Source of the DNA: Hymenobacter arizonensis
Lineage (GTDB): Bacteria > Bacteroidota > Bacteroidia > Cytophagales > Hymenobacteraceae
Reading direction: 5' to 3'
DNA: 64,000 nt
Assembly (NCBI RefSeq): GCF_900115775.1
Contig: NZ_FOXS01000001.1
Location: 124,001-188,000, forward strand
Within the stretch, counting starts at the first letter, position 1; each line of letters begins with the position of its first letter. The notes under the pieces are model-generated. The model made no database searches, was not told the origin of the DNA, and was given only the letters and a program-made list of their open reading frames with translations. This document shows, in pieces, positions 35,947-44,606 of the stretch. A program made the position numbers and the translations under genes.

Positions 35947-37257
35947 ATGTCTCAACTTCATGCTTCCCCCGTGGCCCCGGCCCTCACGCAGTCTTGGCTG
36001 AGCCGCTACCAAGCGGTGCGGAGCCAAAGCCAGGCCCTGTGCGCGCCGCTACTGCCCGAAGACACCGTGGTGCAGCCCATGCTCGACGTGAGCCCCCCCA
36101 AGTGGCACCTGGCCCACACCACGTGGTTTTGGGAAACCTTCCTGCTGAATGAGTACGCCCCCGGCTACCAGGTGTTTCACCCCGACTACGCCTACCTGTT
36201 CAACTCCTACTACAACTCCCTGGGCTCGCGCGTGAACCGTGCCGACCGCGGCACACTCTCCCGGCCGCCGCTGGCCGATGTTCTGGCCTACCGTGCCCAC
36301 GTTGATGCGGCCTTGTCGGCCCTGCTAACCGAGCCCGAAGACCTGCCCGCTACTTTCTTCGAGCTGCTGGAGCTAGGCCTGCAGCACGAGCAGCAGCACC
36401 AGGAGCTGCTGGCAACCGATATTAAGTACATCCTCAGCACCAGTCCGCTGGCTCCGGTTTACACCCCGCTCAATAAGAAATCGGCTGCCGGCCACGAGAA
36501 CTCAGCACGTGCCATTCCGCCAGCCACCTTCCTGCAAGTGCCCGGCGGCATTCACCGCATTGGGTTTCAGGAGGAAGGGTTTTGCTTCGACAATGAGCTG
36601 GCGGCACACGAAGTGTTACTGGCGCCGTTCGAGCTGCAAAACCGATTGGTAATCAATGGAGAATACCTAGCCTTTATAGAAGCAGGTGGCTACCGCGACT
36701 TCCGCCACTGGATGGGGGAGGGCTGGGACCTGGCCCAGGCCGAAGGCTGGGAAGCGCCGCTGTACTGGGTGCAGAAAGAAGGCGCCTGGCACCGGTTCAC
36801 GCACAACGGCCTGCAGCCCGTTGACCCCGCCGCGCCCGTCACGCACATCAGCTTCTACGAGGCCGACGCCTACGCCAACTGGGCCGGCGCCCGCCTGCCC
36901 ACCGAAGCCGAATGGGAAACCGCCGCCCGCTACTTTGGGGCCACCACCGACGAGGGCACTTGGCTGGAAAGCAACCTGCTAGACCCGCAGCCCCTGCCCG
37001 CCGATGCCGACCCCACGCAGTGCCACCAGCTGCTCGGCGACTGCTGGGAATGGACCTACTCGGCTTACCACGCCTACCCAGGCTACCAGCGCGCCGCGGG
37101 CGCCCTGGGCGAGTACAACGGCAAGTTCATGGTGAACCAGCTGGTGCTGCGCGGCGGCTCCTGTGCCACTCCTGAGAACCACATCCGCCTCAGCTACCGT
37201 AACTTTTTTCACGCCGACAAGCGCTGGCAGTTTACCGGCATTCGGCTGGCGCGTTAG
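35947..37257 (+). CDS. egtB: Ergothioneine synthase EgtB
   Basis: The 436-residue non-haem iron enzyme joins a thiol donor to hercynine with sulfoxide formation. An N-terminal DinB-like domain carries the iron ligands: His57 (LAHTTWFWE) and the HEQQHQE motif with His147 and His151. The C-terminal half is an FGE-sulfatase-type domain (LPTEAEWE, CWEWTYSAY, LRGGSC). The frame is open from 35860, but the first 29 codons are unlike other EgtB proteins. Followed by egtD after 80 bp. No egtA or egtC is present, so cysteine may be the thiol donor (inference). Confidence 0.92.
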   Translation: MSQLHASPVAPALTQSWLSRYQAVRSQSQALCAPLLPEDTVVQPMLDVSPPKWHLAHTTWFWETFLLNEYAPGYQVFHPDYAYLFNSYYNSLGSRVNRADRGTLSRPPLADVLAYRAHVDAALSALLTEPEDLPATFFELLELGLQHEQQHQELLATDIKYILSTSPLAPVYTPLNKKSAAGHENSARAIPPATFLQVPGGIHRIGFQEEGFCFDNELAAHEVLLAPFELQNRLVINGEYLAFIEAGGYRDFRHWMGEGWDLAQAEGWEAPLYWVQKEGAWHRFTHNGLQPVDPAAPVTHISFYEADAYANWAGARLPTEAEWETAARYFGATTDEGTWLESNLLDPQPLPADADPTQCHQLLGDCWEWTYSAYHAYPGYQRAAGALGEYNGKFMVNQLVLRGGSCATPENHIRLSYRNFFHADKRWQFTGIRLAR

Positions 37258-37337
37258 CGCTCGGTGAGCATTAGAGTCCTTTTCGGATTTCTGGCTGCGC
37301 CAATTATTCCACTCAACCAGGCTTTCGGGCCTTTCCC

Positions 37338-38342
37338 ATGCCTCTGGCAGCTAATATGAATACCAGCCGTTCACTTGTTATGCAGGCTTCTGCCACCGAG
37401 CTGGCCCAGCACGTAGCCGAAGGGTTGCAGCGCACGCCCAAAACCCTGTCGTCTATGTATTTCTACGACGACGCGGGCAGCCGGCTGTTTCAGCAAATCA
37501 TGGAGCTGCCGGAGTATTACCCCACCCGGGCCGAGTTTTCCATCTTTCGGGAACACGGCCCAGCCATTGCCGCCGCGCTACACCCGGAAGGCGCCGGAGA
37601 GTTTGCCTTGGTAGAGCTGGGGGCGGGCGATGGAGCCAAAACCAAGCTGCTGCTGCGCGAATTACTCCAGGCCAACACGGAATTTATCTACGCACCCGTC
37701 GACATCTCGGCCGGCGCCATGACCGGCCTGGTGGAGGCCTTGGGCCGCGAGCTGCCCGCCCTGCGGGTGGTGCCCGTGGTATCGGACTACGCCACAGCCC
37801 TCACGCAGCTGCCCACCCGCCCGGGCAGCAAAGCGGTGCTCTTTCTCGGCTCCAACATTGGCAATTTCCATCCGGCCGACCGGCGTGATTTTCTGCGCAA
37901 GCTGGCGGCTCCGCTGGCGCCCACCGACCGCCTGCTCATCGGCTTCGACCTGCAGAAGGACCCCCGCCGCATCCGCGCGGCCTACGACGATGCTCAGGGC
38001 GTCACGGCCGCTTTCAACCTCAACCTGCTCACCCGCCTCAACCGTGAGCTGGGGGCCGATTTTGACCTCAGCCAGTGGGAGCACTACACCGACTACAGCC
38101 CCCTGAACGGGGCCGTGCGCTCGTACCTGGTGAGCACTTGCGCCCAGAAAGTGCACATCGAAGCCCTGGAAGAAACCATCGATTTCGCGGCCTGGGAAAT
38201 CATTCACACCGAAAACTCCTACAAGTTTACCCTGCCTCAGATTGAGGCCCTGGCGGCCGAAGTCGGCTTGCGTGTGGTGGCATCTTTCACCGACGCGGCG
38301 GGTGACTTTGCCGATGTGGTGCTGGCCGCTCAAGACGAATAA
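37338..38342 (+). CDS. egtD: L-histidine N(alpha)-methyltransferase EgtD
   Basis: The 334-residue SAM-dependent enzyme trimethylates histidine to hercynine, the first step of ergothioneine synthesis. The signature PKTLSSMYFYDDAGSRLF (34-51) and PEYYPTRAE belong to the EgtD family, and the SAM loop ELGAGDGAKT is at 93-102. A start at the Met at 37356 is also possible. It is the product supplier for EgtB encoded 80 bp upstream. Confidence 0.95.
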   Translation: MPLAANMNTSRSLVMQASATELAQHVAEGLQRTPKTLSSMYFYDDAGSRLFQQIMELPEYYPTRAEFSIFREHGPAIAAALHPEGAGEFALVELGAGDGAKTKLLLRELLQANTEFIYAPVDISAGAMTGLVEALGRELPALRVVPVVSDYATALTQLPTRPGSKAVLFLGSNIGNFHPADRRDFLRKLAAPLAPTDRLLIGFDLQKDPRRIRAAYDDAQGVTAAFNLNLLTRLNRELGADFDLSQWEHYTDYSPLNGAVRSYLVSTCAQKVHIEALEETIDFAAWEIIHTENSYKFTLPQIEALAAEVGLRVVASFTDAAGDFADVVLAAQDE

Positions 38343-38459
38343 GGCGGTAGCTGGCGCCTCAGCCGTGCATCGGGCCTGCCAAGGAGGACAGAGGGCCAGC
38401 CTGCATATTTGCTGGAACTAACCGCCTTCTCGGAAAGAAGGCCTAAACGCGTATTATCC

Positions 38460-39581
38460 ATGGCAGCGGTACCCATCAGTTTGGCCTCCGGCTACGGCAA
38501 TTTTGCAGTTCCACCCGTAGCGCTCGAAGCCGCGACCCAGGCACTGGCCACCGCGCAGCAGCACAACGCCCCACTGGCCGTGAGCCCGGCAGCCGGCCTG
38601 CCCGAACTACGCGAAGCCCTTGCCCAGCGCTACCAGCGGCGCGGCGCCACCGTCACCGCCGAGCAGGTGGTGGTAACGGCCGGAGCCAAAACTGGCCTGT
38701 TTGCCCTGCTCAGCGAAATGCTCCAACCCGGCGATGACGTACTGATGCCGACTCCGAACTGGTTCGGCTTCCAGGACCTGGTGCGCCGGGCGGGCGGCAC
38801 CCTCCGCGACCTACCGTTGGCCGCTGCCACGAACTACGAGCTGTCGCCCGAAACGCTACGAACAGCTCTTCAGCCCAACACCCGGCTGCTGCTGCTCAGC
38901 AACCCCAACAACCCCACCGGCCGCGTGTACTCCCGGGCAGATTGGACCGAGCTGCTGGCCGTAACCCAGGACTTCCCCGACCTGTGGGTGCTCAGCGATG
39001 AGATTTACGAAGGCATTTCCTTTGGCCCCGAACCCGTGCCCACGCTGCTGGCCCTGCCCGACCCGCACCAGCGTCACGTGGTAGTGAGCGGCTTTTCCAA
39101 ATCACTGGCGCTGGCCGGGTGGGGAATCGGGCACCTGGTAGCGCCAGTAGCTTTGGCCGAAGCGGTAACGGCCCGAATATTTGCCACCGGGGCAGGCGTA
39201 CCTGTGCCGGTGCAGGCAGCGGCCCTGGCCGCCACCCAGCAGGCCGAGGCCATTAGCAGCGCGCTGTGCGAGCAATTGAAAGCGACCAGGCAAGTGCTGC
39301 TGGACGGCTTGGCCAGTTTGCCCGATGCACCCGCTGTGGTTGCGCCCGAGGGCACCTACTACGTGTTTGCCGATTTCACTCGTTGGCTCAAACCCGGGCT
39401 GCCCGCTGCCGCTGCGTCGGCGCAGCTGGTGCAGCAACTGAAGGCTGCTGGGGTGGAAGTAGTGGATGGGACCACTTGCGGGGCCCCGGGCTTCGTGCGG
39501 CTTTCTTATGCGGTGCCGGAAGCAGACCTACAGGAGGCTCTGGCCCGCATGCAGCGCTTGCTGGTCCAGCCCGTAGCCTAA
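38460..39581 (+). CDS. Class I/II PLP-dependent aminotransferase
   Basis: The 373-residue fold-type I enzyme has the PLP lysine Lys214 in GFSKSLALAGWGIG, Asn151 in NPNNPTGR and Asp180-Tyr183 in SDEIYEG. It is aspartate/methionine/aromatic aminotransferase-like. The start at 38460 follows a TATTTG-containing leader. Its position right after egtB-egtD makes it a candidate for the missing C-S lyase step (a role that MalY-like fold-type I enzymes can have), but a simple transaminase is equally possible. No sequence feature settles this. Confidence 0.88.
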   Translation: MAAVPISLASGYGNFAVPPVALEAATQALATAQQHNAPLAVSPAAGLPELREALAQRYQRRGATVTAEQVVVTAGAKTGLFALLSEMLQPGDDVLMPTPNWFGFQDLVRRAGGTLRDLPLAAATNYELSPETLRTALQPNTRLLLLSNPNNPTGRVYSRADWTELLAVTQDFPDLWVLSDEIYEGISFGPEPVPTLLALPDPHQRHVVVSGFSKSLALAGWGIGHLVAPVALAEAVTARIFATGAGVPVPVQAAALAATQQAEAISSALCEQLKATRQVLLDGLASLPDAPAVVAPEGTYYVFADFTRWLKPGLPAAAASAQLVQQLKAAGVEVVDGTTCGAPGFVRLSYAVPEADLQEALARMQRLLVQPVA

Positions 39582-39683
39582 GCAAACGGGCCCGGGAACA
39601 AAGCCCGGACTGGCAGCGTCTGTGGAATTCGTTTTAGCCGCGGCCACGACCCTTGCGGGCACTGCCCCGCAAGCCGGCGCGCG

Positions 39684-39691
39684 TACCTTTG
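39684..39691 (+). promoter_or_regulatory. -7 element for the MATE gene
   Basis: TACCTTTG matches TAnnTTTG and lies 19 nt before the first possible TTG start codon (39711). Confidence 0.45.
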
Positions 39692-39710
39692 TGGCCGGCT
39701 AGGTGGCCGG

Positions 39711-41102
39711 TTGATTTTGTTTGTTAAGTTGGAAAAACTTCGTCCGCATCTGCGTCCCACGCTGCTGCTTGCTTACCCGGTCATGCTGTCGCAGCTGGGC
39801 CACGTGCTGGTAAATTTTGTTGATTCGGTGGTGGTCGGCCACATTGGGAAAGTGCCCCTGGCCGCGGTAGGGGTGGGGGTGAGCACCACCAGCGTGCTGC
39901 TGGTGCTGGGCATTGGCCTGAGCATGGGCACGGTGCCGCTGGTAGCCGCTGCCGATGGCCGCCGCGACCTCCCCGAGCTGGGCCGCCTGCTGGTGGCGTC
40001 GGTGTGGATGAGCGCGCTGGCCGGGCTGGTGCTGGCCGGGCTGGGCCAGCTGCTGCCGTCGTTGCTGTACCTGCTGGGGCAGCCCTCCGAAGTAGTGCGG
40101 CTGGCCGGCCCTTGGGTGCAGGTTATCAGCTTGTCGCTGTTTCCGCTCATGGTGTTTCAGGGCTTTCGGGAGTTTGCCGCAGGGCTGGGCCTCACGCGCC
40201 AGGCCATGTGGCTTTCCATCCTTGCCAACGGCCTGAACGGGGTGCTTTGCTACGCGTTTGTGTACGGCCGGTGGGGGGCGCCCGAAATGCGCATGATGGG
40301 CTCGGCCTGGGCCACGCTCATTGCCCGGGGCATGATGGCAGCCTTCATGGCCGCATATGTATTGAACGCCAAACGCCTGCGCGAAGAGCGTGCGGCTGTT
40401 ACCAGCCTGCTGCCTGCCGGGGCCACCATTCGCCGGGCCGCCGACCTGGGCGCGCCCATCGGCGTGCAAATGGCCTTGGAAGTGGGCGCCTTTGGCTTGT
40501 CGCTGCTCATGGCCGGTTGGCTGGGCGTAACCACCGAGGCGGCCCACAAAGTGGCCATCGACGTGGCCAGCATGACGTATATGGCAGCCAGCGGCATTGC
40601 CGCTGCGGCCACCATTCGGGTGGGTAACCTGCGCGGGTCGGGCAACCTGGGGGGCGCCCGCCAGGCCGGGTTTGCCGCTTATTGGCTCACGTTTGGGTTC
40701 ATGGGCGTCATGGCGGCGTTGCTGATTATGACGCGCCACATAGTGCCGTACGTCTACATCACCGACCCGCAGGTGGTGGCGCAGGCCAGTACCCTACTGC
40801 TGGTGGCGGCATTATTTCAGGTTTCCGATGGCCTGCAGGTGGTGGGCCTGGGCGCTTTGCGCGGGCTGGAAGATGTTAAAGTGCCATCGGTGGTGGCATT
40901 ATTGGCTTACTGGGCGGTGGCGCTGCCTTTAGGATATTTTCTGGGCTTTAAGCTCGGCATGGGCGCGCCCGGCGTGTGGACGGGGCTGCTCGTAGGCCTC
41001 ACTATTGTGGCCGTAGTGCTGCTCCAGCGCTTCCGGCGCGAGACGGAGCCCGAGTTTGCAGCCACGCTGGCTGCTTCGGCTGAGGAGCCCGCAGCCGTGT
41101 AG
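39711..41102 (+). CDS. MATE family efflux transporter
   Basis: The protein of about 463 residues has twelve membrane segments in two similar halves, as in the MATE (NorM-like) multidrug antiporters. LLLAYPVMLSQLGHVLVNFVD starts helix 1 and LRGLEDVKVPSVVALLAYW belongs to the second half. There is no upstream ATG: in-frame TTG codons at 39711, 39717 and 39729 are the possible starts, and 39729 would give a natural LEKLRPHL beginning. The substrate is unknown; the place after the ergothioneine genes is suggestive only. Confidence 0.9.
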   Translation: MILFVKLEKLRPHLRPTLLLAYPVMLSQLGHVLVNFVDSVVVGHIGKVPLAAVGVGVSTTSVLLVLGIGLSMGTVPLVAAADGRRDLPELGRLLVASVWMSALAGLVLAGLGQLLPSLLYLLGQPSEVVRLAGPWVQVISLSLFPLMVFQGFREFAAGLGLTRQAMWLSILANGLNGVLCYAFVYGRWGAPEMRMMGSAWATLIARGMMAAFMAAYVLNAKRLREERAAVTSLLPAGATIRRAADLGAPIGVQMALEVGAFGLSLLMAGWLGVTTEAAHKVAIDVASMTYMAASGIAAAATIRVGNLRGSGNLGGARQAGFAAYWLTFGFMGVMAALLIMTRHIVPYVYITDPQVVAQASTLLLVAALFQVSDGLQVVGLGALRGLEDVKVPSVVALLAYWAVALPLGYFLGFKLGMGAPGVWTGLLVGLTIVAVVLLQRFRRETEPEFAATLAASAEEPAAV

Positions 41103-41223
41103 ATATAGGAGAAATGGTGCGGAACAATTAAATTGCGTGGCCCAGGCAATTTTTGTTGCCTCGGTAATGTTCAATCAGCCCAATCAACCCGTGGGCTGGT
41201 ATCCCGTCCTCACTTCCTCTGCT

Positions 41224-41814
41224 ATGGTTTCCTTCCTGACCTCTTTTTTAGTGGCCGTTGGCCTACTGCAAGGCCCAGCGGCTCCCAAGCCCGCGCAAGC
41301 TGCCCCGGCTGCGGCGCCCGCGCCGGCTGGTCCCATTCTGTGGTCGGCAGACCGTCGGCTCACCGTGGCCGACTTCCAGAGCCGCCCCAAGCCTTACGAG
41401 AAGCTGGCCGCCCTCACCACCACCGACATTAAAGCAGGAGCCGCCTGCCGCGATTTTGTGTTCTCGGGCACCGTAAAGGCGACTTTTGACCCCAGCGCTT
41501 CCTGGTTTCGGGACCCCAAGAACTACACGCCCCAGCTCCTGCGCCACGAGCAGCTGCATTTTGACCTGACGGAGGTCTACGCCCGTTTGCTGCGCCAAAA
41601 GCTGGTGGTGTTTCAAGCTAAGGTCGACTGTGCCAAACTGCAGCCGGCCTTTAACAACCTCACCAAAGGCATCTATGCCGAGTGGGACCGGGAGCAGAAC
41701 CGCTACGATGCCGAAACCAACCACGGCCTCAACGCCGTGCGCCAGGACTATTGGGAAAAGCAAACGCAGGTCAGGCTGGCGCAGCTTGAGGCGTTTGCCT
41801 TGCCTGCCCAGTAA
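41224..41814 (+). CDS. DUF922 putative zinc protease, exported
   Basis: The 196-residue protein has a hydrophobic N-terminus (1-16), an Ala/Pro linker, and a DUF922 domain. HEQLHFD at 108-114 gives an HExxH zinc motif, in the context LLRHEQLHFDLTEVYAR. The rest is helical with many charged residues. Members are annotated as putative Zn-dependent proteases without proven substrates. The start at 41224 is preferred because it begins the signal-like segment. csaA follows 30 nt downstream. Confidence 0.82.
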   Translation: MVSFLTSFLVAVGLLQGPAAPKPAQAAPAAAPAPAGPILWSADRRLTVADFQSRPKPYEKLAALTTTDIKAGAACRDFVFSGTVKATFDPSASWFRDPKNYTPQLLRHEQLHFDLTEVYARLLRQKLVVFQAKVDCAKLQPAFNNLTKGIYAEWDREQNRYDAETNHGLNAVRQDYWEKQTQVRLAQLEAFALPAQ

Positions 41815-41844
41815 GGCAGCTGCTAGCCCTACTTTCGCCTACCT

Positions 41845-42189
41845 ATGCTTATTCCCTCGCTGACCTGGGCTGAATTCGAACACGTGGACCTGCGCGTGGG
41901 CACCATTCTGGAGGCGCGACCTTTTCCCGAAGCCCGGCGCCCGGCCTATCAGCTTTTGGTCGATTTTGGCCCCGAAATCGGCCGGAAAAAATCGAGTGCG
42001 CAAATCACCCACCACTACACGCCCGAAGCCCTGGTGGGCCGCCAGGTGCTGGCCGTGGTCAACTTCCCGCCCAAGCAAATTGGGAAATTCCGCTCCGAAG
42101 TGCTGGTGACCGGTTTTGCCGACGCCGACGGGCACATTGTGCTGGCCAGCGTGGCTGGCCCCGTGCCCAACGGCAGCCGCCTGGTTTAG
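41845..42189 (+). CDS. csaA: tRNA-binding protein CsaA
   Basis: The 114-residue protein is a stand-alone tRNA-binding (EMAP-II/OB-fold) domain. [11 protein letters not shown] (14-24), [20 protein letters not shown] and PVPNGSRLV are diagnostic for CsaA, which binds tRNA and has been linked to chaperone-like function. A TACTTTCG element lies at 41830. Its stop overlaps the stop of the convergent DUF4296 gene by 4 bp. Confidence 0.94.
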   Translation: MLIPSLTWAEFEHVDLRVGTILEARPFPEARRPAYQLLVDFGPEIGRKKSSAQITHHYTPEALVGRQVLAVVNFPPKQIGKFRSEVLVTGFADADGHIVLASVAGPVPNGSRLV

Positions 42190-42638
42190 CGCGCTAGCGG
42201 AGTAGCGGCAGGAAGAGCGGGCTTGGAAGTGGAATCAGGAGCGGGGGTAACCACCCGCGCTTTTTTGACGGCGGCTGAATCCAGCTTTTGCTCCCGCCGG
42301 CCCAGCGTGTCGATTACCGCTTTGTATATCTCGTCCAGGTCCTTGCCGTGGATGCCGTAGTAGCGGTAGCTGCGCTGGAAAGCCGAGTCCGTGACCTGGG
42401 TTTGCATGAGCAGTTTTTTGTGCTCGGCCAAGAACAGGGCCCGGGACGAATCGGGCTGGAGGCGGCTGCTTTCCACGCGGGCTTCGAGCACGTGCAGGTC
42501 GGCGAGCAGGCGTATCATCTTCTCCCGCGGGATTAAGTCGGCGGGCTGGGGCGCCTCCTCGGGGCGCTGGCAGGCGGGCAAAGCCAGCAGCAGCGGGGCC
42601 AGCACCAGCCCCAGACAATGACGAAAGAATGATTTCAC
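42186..42638 (-). CDS. DUF4296 lipoprotein
   Basis: From the GTG at 42638 the protein has 150 residues with a lipoprotein signal (LLLALPACQ) and a helical DUF4296 domain: [20 protein letters not shown], then [20 protein letters not shown]. The family is Bacteroidota-specific and of unknown function. The longer frame upstream runs through the divergent DUF58 gene and is not credible. A TAACTTTG element just 5 nt upstream of the start suggests a nearly leaderless transcript. Confidence 0.85.
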   Translation of the reverse strand: MKSFFRHCLGLVLAPLLLALPACQRPEEAPQPADLIPREKMIRLLADLHVLEARVESSRLQPDSSRALFLAEHKKLLMQTQVTDSAFQRSYRYYGIHGKDLDEIYKAVIDTLGRREQKLDSAAVKKARVVTPAPDSTSKPALPAATPLAR

Positions 42639-42643
42639 AGCCG

Positions 42644-42670
42644 CAAAGTTAGTCCCAAGCCGTAGCTTCG
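42644..42670. promoter_or_regulatory. Back-to-back -7 elements for the DUF4296 and DUF58 genes
   Basis: 42644-42651 reads TAACTTTG on the minus strand, an exact TAnnTTTG. 42663-42670 reads TAGCTTCG on the plus strand, one base off. They lie 5 nt before each start codon, so both transcripts should be almost leaderless and the two polymerases would compete for the same DNA. Confidence 0.45.
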
Positions 42671-42675
42671 CCTGC

Positions 42676-43578
42676 ATGAACCCCTCCGTGCCTTCGGCCC
42701 TCACCGCCCTGGTGCGCCGCCTGCGCCACCTCGAAATTCGCATCCGCAAGGCGGTGGAGGCCCAGCTGCAGGGCGATTTCCACTCCGTGTTCAAGGGCAC
42801 GGGCCTGGAGGCCGACGATGTGCGCCTCTACCAGTACGGCGATGAGGTGCGGGCCATCGACTGGGCCGTATCGAGCAAGGGCCACGGCACCTTTGTGAAA
42901 ACCTACCGGGAAGAGAAAGAGCAGCAGGTGTTGGTGCTGCTCGACGTGAGCGGCTCGCTGGACGTTAGTGACGGCCAGCGCCGCAAGCTGGACGTGGGCC
43001 GCGACATTGCCGGCCTATTGGCCCTCTCGGCCGCCCGGCAGGGCTCGGCGCTGGGTTTGTTTGCTTTTTCCGACCAGAAGGAAATGTATTTGCCCCCCGG
43101 CAAGGGGCCCCGCGCGGCGTACGCCCTCATTCAGCGGCTTTTTGCGCTGGAGCCAGTGTCGCGCCGCACGGGCGTGGGCGCGGGCATTAAGCAGGCCTTG
43201 GGCCTGCTCAAGCGCCGCACGCTGGTGGTGCTGATATCGGACTTCATCGACGGCAGCTACGAGCGCGAGCTGACCATGCTCGCCCAGCGCCACGACCTGA
43301 TTGTGGTGCAGCTGCTGGCTCCGCGCGAGCGTGACTTTCCGGCCCTGGGCATCATTCCCCTGCGCGATTCTGAGACCGGGCAGCTGCGTTGGGTTAATAC
43401 CTCTTCAGCCGGCTTTCGGGCGCAGGTGCAAGCCACCGCCGATGCCCAGGAGGCCCAGCTGGTCAATATTTGCCGCCGTACCCGCACCGGGTTTGTGGCT
43501 CTGAGCACCGAAGGCGACTTCGTGCCCCAGCTGGTCAATCTGTTTCGTCACCGCCAGCAGTCCGGCCGCCGTGGGTAA
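42676..43578 (+). CDS. DUF58 protein (Bat-type locus)
   Basis: The 300-residue protein has the DUF58 signature RLYQYGDEVRAIDW at 50-63 and a vWA-type DVSGS at 90-94 that keeps the MIDAS order DxSxS. It opens a three-gene group in which the next gene overlaps its end by 8 bp. Together with the BatA-like protein at 44607 this resembles the Bacteroides aerotolerance operon, although the MoxR ATPase usually found in front is missing here. Confidence 0.92.
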   Translation: MNPSVPSALTALVRRLRHLEIRIRKAVEAQLQGDFHSVFKGTGLEADDVRLYQYGDEVRAIDWAVSSKGHGTFVKTYREEKEQQVLVLLDVSGSLDVSDGQRRKLDVGRDIAGLLALSAARQGSALGLFAFSDQKEMYLPPGKGPRAAYALIQRLFALEPVSRRTGVGAGIKQALGLLKRRTLVVLISDFIDGSYERELTMLAQRHDLIVVQLLAPRERDFPALGIIPLRDSETGQLRWVNTSSAGFRAQVQATADAQEAQLVNICRRTRTGFVALSTEGDFVPQLVNLFRHRQQSGRRG

Positions 43579-44491
43579 GCGCAGCGCAAGTACCCGCTTG
43601 GCCGGCTGCCTGGCCCTGAGCCTGCTTTTGAGCAGCGGCGCGGCCGCGCAATCGGGCCTGCCGGCTGCACCACAAGGACGTTTCTTGAAATCGACAGTCC
43701 TAGTTGGCGAGCCTATAGACTACGAGCTGCGCTACGACCACGCCCCCGACCTGGAGGTGGTATTCCCGGATTCGGTGGCGGCCTTTGCGCCTTTTGAGTA
43801 CACGGGCAAAACGTTTTTTCCAACCCGCACGCGCAATGGCCGCAGCCTCGACCGCACCATCTACCACCTGCGCACCTTCCGCCTCGACTCGGTGCAAACG
43901 CTGGCCTTGCCCGTGATGGTGCTGCGGGGCCGCGATACGCTCCGCGTGGCGCCGGCGCCCAGCCGGGTGCGCCTGCTGCGCACGGCCCCGCCACAGCCGG
44001 CCGGCGCCCTGCCCGAACTGCGGCAAAACCTGGCGCTAGTGCCCGTAGAGCCCGTTTTCAATTACCCGTATTGGCTGGCTGGCGGCGTGGGAGTGCTGCT
44101 GCTGCTGGCGGGGGGCGCCACGTTGTTTCGGCGGCGCCTCACGCGGCGCTACCAGTCGTATAAGCGGCGCAAAAACCACGGGTACTTTCTGGCGCAGTTT
44201 GCCCGGCACGTCGAGCGGTTTGACTTGTCGCGGTCGGCCACCAACGTGGAGCGGGCCGTAGCGCTCTGGAAAAACTACCTCGCCGGTCTCGAAAACAGCG
44301 AGCTTAGCTCCTTCACTACCCGCGAGATTGTGGCTTACTTTGAAAACGACGTGGACGTGCGCAAAGCCCTCAGCGCCACCGACAAAGTGATTTACGGCAA
44401 CTTGCAAACCGAAGATGCCAAGGAGGTTGACCGCGCCTTTCAGCGCCTGCGCGGGTTTGCCGAGCGCCGCTATGCTTCGGTAACCCAATGA
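43571..44491 (+). CDS. Exported, membrane-anchored protein of the Bat-type locus
   Basis: The 306-residue protein starts with a GTG that overlaps the DUF58 gene by 8 bp, so translation is probably coupled. It has a signal peptide (1-26), an Ig-like periplasmic part (LVGEPIDYELRYDHAPDLEV), one membrane helix at about 168-186 and a basic cytoplasmic tail (YKRRKN) of about 115 residues. This layout resembles BatD/DUF4381-type partners of VWA proteins. The exact family is not recognised. Confidence 0.78.
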   Translation: MGKRSASTRLAGCLALSLLLSSGAAAQSGLPAAPQGRFLKSTVLVGEPIDYELRYDHAPDLEVVFPDSVAAFAPFEYTGKTFFPTRTRNGRSLDRTIYHLRTFRLDSVQTLALPVMVLRGRDTLRVAPAPSRVRLLRTAPPQPAGALPELRQNLALVPVEPVFNYPYWLAGGVGVLLLLAGGATLFRRRLTRRYQSYKRRKNHGYFLAQFARHVERFDLSRSATNVERAVALWKNYLAGLENSELSSFTTREIVAYFENDVDVRKALSATDKVIYGNLQTEDAKEVDRAFQRLRGFAERRYASVTQ

Positions 44492-44606
44492 GCAGGCCGC
44501 GCGGTCGCCTGCAACTGGCCGATGCGGCCCTAGTGGCCCGGCGCTGCTCATTGGGGCGTGTGCGTTCGCTCACAGCTCACGGCCCAACCCTACCTTCGCG
44601 GTTGCT

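Noticed and set aside
38460..39581. Calling the aminotransferase EgtE
   Set aside because: Known EgtE belongs to a different PLP subgroup (class V). Only position supports the role, so it is kept as a hypothesis and no gene symbol is given.
44492..44606. Missing gene between the two Bat-type genes
   Set aside because: The 115-bp gap has no open frame with coding character. It contains only a short inverted repeat around the stop codon and a -7-like element.
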